DNA of 64,000 nucleotides from Mortierella alpina (Eukaryota > Mortierellomycota > Mortierellomycetes > Mortierellales > Mortierellaceae): the NCBI GenBank assembly GCA_029449245.1, contig JANATF010000016.1, forward strand, positions 186,001 to 250,000. The letters are read 5' to 3'. The position numbers were made by a program, and so were the translations under genes. Shown piece by piece: positions 57,382-64,000 of this stretch (positions are counted from its first letter, which is position 1; every line of letters begins with the position of its first letter). The notes under the pieces were generated by a model, which saw only the letters and a program-made list of their open reading frames with translations, was not told where the DNA came from and did no database searches.

Positions 57382-59106
57382 ATGTCTGCTATCCTCAACA
57401 CCCTCACAAAGGTTGCCATCCCTATCGGAGCAGGCATCTCCTTCCTGCAATACTCCATGTATGATGGTACGTATATCCCTCTCCTTACTCCAGTCCCTAG
57501 CTCAATGGACCCGATCGGATCGGATCAGAAGCAATCCAAATCAAAGACAGGAGTCGCAGTGAACAGTTTTTCTCAAGGAACCCATAGCACCACTCTTGAC
57601 AACGAAAGGAAACGGCGGGGCGGCAATATGTTGAAGCAAAGGGGATAAACCACCGAGCGAACAACCCCTTCCGGCTAAGGTGCTTACGCCGTACTCGGGG
57701 TCGTGATTGTTCTTGCTCAACTCGGAAGCATTGTCTGTTGGCGACCACGGGCAACAAGTCTATTTGGCGGGCGAGCAGGCTTCCGGAGTGGATCGGATCC
57801 CTTTCTCGAAATCAGCAGCTCGACCATCATTCAGCTGTATTGATCTCGGTTGCAGATGTTTTGGGCGGATCCAAGGTCCATTTGGCCAACAGCAATTACT
57901 AAAGGACTTGCGGCAGGGAACGCCAACGAACCCGCAGCTACTTTCGACGGATCACAACGGAACTGGGCATGCATCTGTATCCGTTTACCCTATCCTGTCA
58001 AGAACAAATGAATCTAACCCTTGTTTTTTTCTTGCTCGCTTCTTTTTTGCAGTCCAGGGAGGTCATCGCGCGGTCATCTTCGACCGATTGGAGGGAGTAA
58101 AGCCCAACCCCGTTGGCGAGGGTACCCACTTCTTGGTCCCCTGGTTGCAGCGCGCTGTTCAGTTTGATGTCCGTACCAAGCCTCGCAACATCTCGACCAC
58201 CACTGGATCCAAGGATATGCAGATGGTCACCCTCACGCTCCGTGTCCTCCACAGACCAGATGTCAAGAACCTGTCCCAGATCTACCAGGGACTCGGTATG
58301 GACTATGATGAGCGTGTCCTGCCCTCGATCGGAAACGAAGTCTTGAAGTCGATCGTTGCCCAGTTCGATGCCGGTGAGCTCATCACCCAGCGTGAGCTCG
58401 TCTCCTCCAAGATTCGCGAGGATCTGGCCAAGCGTGCCCGTGAGTTCCACATCGAGCTCGAGGACGTCTCCATCGTAAGTCATGTTTTCTTTGTCCCCTA
58501 ACGTGTTTGCCATGTCTTTCTTGGGTACTTGCGGCTAACCTGACGACTTGTCTACTCTTAACCTGTTGTAGACTACCATGACCTTCGGTCGCGACTTCAC
58601 CAACGCCGTCGAACAAAAGCAGATTGCTCAGCAGGAGGCCGGTATGTTTTTGATGGGGCTGCCCTTGGGACGAGCATCTTGAGCAAATAGTTAGTATGGA
58701 AGGCCATCTTTTTACTGACTATTGGATGGTATGTGTTTATTTCTGGGTTCCGACTTATAGAGCGCGCCAAGTTCATTGTCGAGAAGGCCGAGCAGGAGAA
58801 GAACGCTTCCATCATCAGAGCTGAGGGTGAAGCGTAAGTGATAGTTGGCTCATGCAGAGGGACACTTTTGTACATTCCATCTGTTTATTTTCTTCAACTT
58901 CTGTTTTAACGAAACACTTCTTGGCCTTTACTAGTCACGCTGCCGAGATCATTTCTGCTTCTTTGGAGAAGGCTGGTGCAGGTTTGATTGAGCTCCGTCG
59001 TATTGAGGCTTCCAAGGACATTGCCGGCACCTTGGCCCACGCCAAGAACGTCACCTACCTTCCCAACCAGAAGGGCAACAACATGTTGCTGAACCTCCCT
59101 GTCTAA
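57382..59106 (+). CDS. PHB1: Prohibitin 1
   Basis: Inner-mitochondrial-membrane scaffold protein that forms a ring complex with PHB2, stabilising newly made respiratory proteins and modulating the m-AAA protease. Five exons: 57382-57466, 58053-58474, 58572-58641, 58761-58833, 58935-59106, phases consistent, 273 residues (yeast Phb1 is 287, human 272). The N-terminus ([21 protein letters not shown]) forms the single membrane anchor. It is followed by the SPFH domain with [12 protein letters not shown] and [23 protein letters not shown], and a coiled-coil region ([25 protein letters not shown]). The C-terminal [23 protein letters not shown] is highly typical. The first intron is 586 nt, the largest in the window. 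It follows the F-box-WD40 gene on the same strand. Confidence 0.97.
57467..58052 (+). other. Outsized intron 1 of PHB1 (586 nt)
   Basis: Donor GTACGT and acceptor TTTTTTGCAG. It is internally not low-complexity (mixed composition). No box C/D or H/ACA snoRNA signature was recognised by eye. Confidence 0.85.
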
Positions 59107-59481
59107 GCTTCAGAACAGGAAAAAAAACAGCATCGGTCCGCCTCTTGCAACATATTAGAAAAGGGAATTCAAGGAGGACTTTTGGCTGGAAGAAAAGAAG
59201 CAAGGATATTGATCGTTTCTTTTTTTCATTCATTCTGTTCTTCGCGTTAATCAGCTCTTTGCATTTTCATCGGGGCGAGGAGCGAAGAATAGTAGATGAG
59301 AAAAACGTTTTACAAGTGTACATTCATATATTTTAGATAAAGATAACAGAAAAAAAAAAAGGAAGAGAGGTTCGTTTGCAAGATATGTGCTGTATTTGAT
59401 AATTGTGCCTTATTTTCACTATGGAAAGGGACTCGGGTCTACATGACCTTGCCGTCCTTTTGATTCGGGGTGCTCTCGAAT
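59107..59481. other. Intergenic: convergent 3' flanks of PHB1 and P450 A
   Basis: 375 bp of A/T-rich 3' flank on both sides, with an A-run near 59350. No gene seen. Confidence 0.6.
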
Positions 59482-61641
59482 TTATGCGGACGCGTCGACG
59501 CGTCGTTTGACACGGATGGGTAGCCCGCGCTCCATTGGGAGAGTCAATGATGGCAAGTACGCCGGTTCGGTGTCAGGATCGACCAGTTCGAATGTAAACT
59601 GCTGAACGAGCATGGACATCAACGTAATGGCTTCAATGGTAGCGAACTGCTGTCCAAGACTATTAGTTGTGCATACAAGTGTGATATGTTAGCGAGAGTT
59701 GGATTTTGATCGGAGAGCGTCAACACTCACAACTTTCCATACATCTTCGATGTATATATATCTTACCATGTGCGTGGCCCATGGTGGAAAGAAATGAACT
59801 TGGAGGACGAGGGCTTTTCGCCATTCATCCAGCGCTCAGGCTGGTACTCTTTGGCATCTACGGAATTGGGGTAACAACAATGGTAATAGGTAAGCAGAGA
59901 GGGTCTAGTTCGCAGTGTCAGTGTATAGACTAGATGTATAAAGCGATGGCTTACCTGATCCCCACACGGATGAAGATCTTCCCATGGCATAGGAGCTCCA
60001 AGCGACACGGTCGCCCTTGTAGACCTTAGTTCCATCGGGCAAAACGTTATCCTCGACGCAAGTTTTCAAGTTCTTCGGCACGCTATATAGGAAAGATGAA
60101 CAATCCTTCGTCAGGATACAAGATTTTGATCACCAGAGACAAAGTATGGGGTACGGAGTATTGTCTGGAACGTACCTGGGGTAAAGACGCAGGGCCTCAT
60201 GAAAGCACGCCTCTGCGTATTTCTGTTGCTTTGTGCTCTCGTACGTCGGCAGACCGCCTGCCAGGACATCATCCGTCTCCTTCACCAGGTGCTCCAGAAT
60301 CTCTGGTGAAGCAGTGGCTCTGTGCATGAGATAGAACGTCCAGGAGAGTGCCTGGGCTGTGGTGTCTCTTCCAGCGATCACAAAGTTCAATACACTGTCG
60401 ATAAGCATGTCGTCCGACAGGGTTTCGCCTTCGTTGTTGAGATCCATAAACAGCTGAAGAAGATCCTTGTTCCGAGACCCTTCTTCTCCCTGTTGACTGC
60501 GTCGCTTCTTAATGATGTCCAGTGCAAAGTCTCGGACTGCCTTGCTATCCCTTTTGATATTGACATCGTTGCCTGTCCACCAGTCCTTGATTCGCCAGAT
60601 CGGGGTCAATGCTCGATTGGCAAGAGAATTGTTGAGACGGTCAAACGCTGCTGCAAAGTCGACTTCCTTCTCAGGATCCACAAGGCATCCAAACGACTGT
60701 CCAAACGCAATCTCGCCAAAGGAATCTAATCATAGCAGACACATATCTGAGTTGGTACGCTTTACTTGAACAATTCCCACACATATCTCTCTCGTTAAAG
60801 ATACAACTGGTCTTACCAAGAGTGTAGCAGTAAAACAACTGTTGCATATCCACAGCACGGCCTGTGTCGGCAACCGAGTTCAGATACTCGATCACAGCTT
60901 GACCCTCTCGACAGAAGACATCGGACGTGTAATGGCGGAAAGCCTTGACCGAGAAGATGTTACTCGCCAATTTGCGTTGCCACTTCCAATGCTACAAATA
61001 GAGGTAGGGCCAGATTGTCAATTGTTCTGCTCAGTACAAACAAAGCATTGGGTTTCCAAGACCACAAGACGAGAGTGAGAACCATACCTCGCCGTCGGCA
61101 CTGAAGATGCCTTGAATATCGGAAGGAAAAAATAACAAAGATAGACGAAAGAGGGGAGGGTGAGGAGGGGGGCAATGCATCGATCACTTAATTGAAAACA
61201 AAAAAGGAGGGCTCTCGATTACTCACCTTGTCCAACCAGGGGCTCCAGATTGACCCTGGCCCTGGGTCCTTTGACATAGGACCAGAAACTGGCACGCAGG
61301 ACGTGATCCACTGCCTCTGGGTCTGTAACGTTAATGATCCTGCCCAGGCCAGGGACAGTGATCGAGTAGACGTTGCCATACTTTTCATGGTTGGCCACTT
61401 GCCGCTGAAGGATTTGGTTCTGGGGAGCAAACACCTCCATCAGATTGCCGATCAATGGCCAGCCTTTTGGGCCTTTCAACTCGGGCCGAGGACGAGCACC
61501 ATAACATGTGCGACGGTACTTGATGAGAGCATAGAGAATGTAGGTGAGGAGAAGTTTTTTGGCGTTTGGACGGGTGACAACCTGGGACAGGGTTTGGGCC
61601 AAGGTAACGACCAGGCCGGTTGGAGGATTTGAGGTAGCCAT
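59482..61641 (-). CDS. Cytochrome P450 A (CYP52-like architecture)
   Basis: Haem-thiolate monooxygenase, ER-anchored, likely acting on a lipophilic substrate such as a fatty acid or alkane (inference). Seven exons: 61641-61227, 61110-61088 (a 23-nt microexon), 60991-60817, 60725-60176, 60082-59955, 59857-59767, 59659-59482, phases consistent, 519 residues. N-terminal hydrophobic anchor, then GPKGWPLIGN (proline-rich hinge). Other motifs are HWKWQRKL (C-helix), the I-helix FVIAGRDTTAQALSW, E381-x2-R384 in EALRLYPS, PERW, and the haem loop FHHGPRTCLGQ with Cys461 split across the last intron. The haem loop and DSFGEIAFG resemble the CYP52/CYP63/CYP5xx group. It is a tandem duplicate of P450 B upstream. 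A TATATATAT element lies at 61785-61794. Confidence 0.95.
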
Positions 61642-62238
61642 GCTTGCTTTTTAGGTTTCTGTTCCTCGGTGTTTTGTAAAATCCGGAGCCGAGAATGGGA
61701 AGAATAGAGTGTGAGAAGAAAATAGGGTTGTAGGAGGAGGATGAGGGAACAAGTTGAAGAGAGAGGGGAGGACAAAGTGTCCAAATATATATATTCAATT
61801 TTTTTTTTGTAGGGCCTTTGGTTTACCCTTTCCTCACTAGCGTCGATCGCATTTTTTTTGTAACAAGCAGTGACAGAACCCTTAATGCTCTGCCGGGGGA
61901 CGTTCTGCCGAGTGGGTCTTTTCCAGAGGGTCTCACTGACCACCGCACGGCCATGGGAGAAATATCCTCCATGGAACAGACGGCTTTATCGATCTAGAAA
62001 ATCCAATGTGCAGTGTGATCCGGAAAAGTCCAGAACATCTTGAAAAGATAACGGGATGCCCCACACTGATGAAGGCCCAGGCGCCGAATATGATTCAGCT
62101 TTCGCCCGAAGTGAACGTTTATCTCCACAAATCCGTTCTACAAGAAGAAACAAATGGCAAAGTGGATCCAGGGACACGGGATTTATTTGTTTTCTTGATG
62201 ATCGTCGCTATTCTATGACATTGCTTTATCGCTTCCAT
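61642..62238. promoter_or_regulatory. Promoter region of P450 A / 3' flank of P450 B
   Basis: 597 bp between tandem minus-strand genes. TATATATAT at 61785-61794, about 145 bp upstream of the P450 A start, is a plausible core promoter element. No other signal is claimed. Confidence 0.5.
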
Positions 62239-64000
62239 CTATCCACGGACAGCTGGCGCGCTGGCGCGTCGTTTGACACGGATTGGTAGCCCATGCTGCA
62301 TGGGGAGAGTGAGCGATGGCACATACGCTGGCTCGTTGTTCGGATCAACAAGTTCAAATGTAAAGTGCTGGACCAGCATGGACATCAGTGTAATGGCTTC
62401 AATGGTAGCAAACTGCTGTCCGAGACTAGTGGTTGAGCAGGCAAGTGTGATTTGTTAGCGCGAATAGGATTTTGGTCGGAGATTGTCAACTCCCACAACT
62501 CTGCCATATACATCTATGATGTATCTTACCATGTGCGCGGTCCATGGTGGAAGGAAATGAACTTGGAGGACGATGGCTTTTCGCCATTTATCCAGCGCTC
62601 GGGCTTGTACTCTTTGGCGTCTACAAGATGAGTAACGCCAATGGCAATACGATGAGCGAGGGAGATCTAGTTTTTGAATGCATAGACGACGTATAGAAAG
62701 CGATGGGTTACCTGGTCCCCATACTGATGAGGCTCTTCCCATGGCATAAGAGCTCCAACCGATACGTTCACCCTTGTAAACCTTAGTTCCATCAGGCAAA
62801 ATGTCATCCTCCACGCAAATTTTGCCATTCTTCGGCACGCTAAAGAGCGACAATCAATGTTTCGTTGTCAATACTGACACAAAGAAGCAAGGCTCGGAGG
62901 CGCGATATTGTCTGTAGCATACCTGGGGTAAAGACGCAAGGCCTCATAGAAGCATGCCTCTGCGTACTTTTGATGCTTAGTGCTCTCATATGTCGGTAAA
63001 CCACCTGCTAGGATATCGTCCGTCTCATTGACGAGCTGCTCCAGAATCCTTGGTGAAGCTGTAGACCTGTGCACGAGATAAAAAGTCCAGGAGAGAGCTT
63101 GCGCCGTCGTGTCTCTTCCTGCAATGACAAAATTGAGCACACTGTCGATAAGCGCGTCGTCCGACAAGGCCTCGCCTTCCTTGCTAAGATCCATGAACAA
63201 CTGGAGAAGGTCCCTGTTACGTGGCTCGTGTTCTCCTTGGTGTTTCTGCTCTTGCTCGCGTCGTTGCTGGATGATGCCCAGTGCAAAATCTCGCACCACC
63301 TTGCTGTCCTTCCTGACCTGATCTCCCTTTCCAGTCCACCAATCCTTGAATCGCCAAAGAGGGGTGATGGGACGATCGGCGATGTCAGCGTTAAGTCGAT
63401 CAAATGCTGCTGCAAACTCGACTTCCTTCTCAGGATCTACAAGGCATCCAAATGATCTTCCGAACGCAATCTCGCCAAAGGAATCTAATCATACAGGGAA
63501 TTGTAGAGCGGATACAAAATTTTTAGAGTTGGTTCCTCATGCTTGACATTCTTTCCACCTCCTTTGCTTATCCAACAGCGTTGGCGAATGTGCTTACCAA
63601 GAGTGTAGCAGTAAAACAATTGCTGCATATCCACAGCACGACCATTATCGGCAGCCGCGTTCAAGTAATCAATAACGACCTGACCCTCCCTACAGAACAC
63701 GTCGGACGTGTAATGTCGGAACGCCTTGACCGAAAAGATCTGACTTGCCAGCTTTCGCTGCCACTTCCAATGCTACAAAAAAAATACGGCTATATAAGTC
63801 TCCACATTCACCTTTCTCTTATAGACAAAAGCAGTAGTGAAAAGGGAGGAATCATACCTCGCCATCAGCAGTGAAGATTCCTAGAACACCCAAACCCACG
63901 GTGAAGAAAGTAAGCATACGGCATAAAAAAAGAGGAGGAAGCGATCGTTAGAGTTCGATTTAGTAGATACACCAATAAGGCTCTACTTGACATTTGGTTC
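62239..64000 (-). CDS. Cytochrome P450 B (5' partial, tandem paralogue of A)
   Basis: Paralogue of P450 A with the same gene architecture. Exons seen: 63880-63858 (23-nt microexon), 63772-63598, 63484-62923, 62839-62712, 62620-62530, 62425-62239. The first exon, with membrane anchor and hinge, lies beyond position 64000, since the last bases are intron. Motifs: HWKWQRKL, DSFGEIAFGRSFG, FVIAGRDTTAQALSW, EALRLYPS, PERW and FHHGPRTCLGQ with the haem Cys again spanning the last intron. Differences from A are a 12-nt longer I-helix exon (Gln/Glu/His-rich region near HQGEHEPRNRD) and a different C-terminal tail (RRASAPAVRG). All key catalytic motifs are intact, so it is probably functional. Confidence 0.93.

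Noticed and set aside
1-64000. Transposons, integrases, CRISPR arrays or viral insertions
   Set aside because: No reverse-transcriptase, transposase or capsid-like motifs, no regularly spaced repeats, and no terminal inverted repeats were recognised by reading both strands.

Overview
The window reads as a compact, intron-containing fungal nuclear chromosome segment. Most introns are about 90-130 nt with GT/AG ends. Coding sequence is rich in Ser, Gln and Pro tracts, and pyrimidine-rich blocks sit upstream of several starts. Together with a FANCL homologue, a FYVE-type RhoGEF, LRR proteins rich in polyglutamine and tandem cytochrome P450 genes, this suggests an early-diverging filamentous fungus, most likely Mortierellaceae (Mucoromycota). 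The taxonomic call is inference from gene content, not a database result. No rRNA, tRNA, transposon or CRISPR array could be supported.

Layout. 1-9.4 kb: FANCL ubiquitin ligase (+, 5' end outside the window) converges on a NUDT15-like Nudix hydrolase (-), followed by a very large acidic PHD-finger/AT-hook protein (-). 9.9-16 kb: ribosome-biogenesis factor RRP12 (-), divergent from a pepsin-type aspartic protease (+) whose signal-peptide exon carries a frameshift. 16-22.7 kb: a 1528-residue leucine-rich-repeat protein (-) and a small orphan protein (-). 22.7-31.6 kb: gene-poor DNA around one Ser/Gln-rich orphan (+), then 3-hydroxyanthranilate 3,4-dioxygenase (BNA1, -). 32.4-38.7 kb: AzgA-type purine permease (+), a second aspartic protease (-) paralogous to the first, a secreted Cu/Zn superoxide dismutase (-) and an orphan ORF (+). 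41.3-48.8 kb: a DH-PH-FYVE RhoGEF (+) converging with only 11 bp between stop codons on an F-box/LRR protein (-). 49-51.8 kb: O6-alkylguanine-DNA alkyltransferase (+) and a BTB protein (+). 54.4-59.1 kb: a MET30/SconB-type F-box-WD40 protein (+) and prohibitin 1 (+). 59.5-64 kb: two tandem P450 genes (-) with identical intron positions, the second running off the right edge.

Functional themes are mostly housekeeping. They comprise DNA repair (FANCL, alkyltransferase), nucleotide-pool sanitation (Nudix), ribosome assembly, NAD+ synthesis, purine uptake, protein turnover (vacuolar-type proteases, F-box proteins, BTB), phosphoinositide-linked Rho signalling, mitochondrial scaffold (prohibitin) and oxidative metabolism (SOD, P450s). 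I see no operon-like or cassette-like novel system. The most interesting leads are the protease paralogue pair with a broken leader, the RhoGEF with a second FYVE-like zinc site, the PHD/AT-hook protein with an in-frame stopless intron and a Cys-cluster motif I do not recognise, the three outsized introns, and the P450 tandem duplication. Exon boundaries were derived by eye from splice signals, reading phase and family similarity. All multi-exon models given as complete sum to a multiple of three, except the frameshifted protease.
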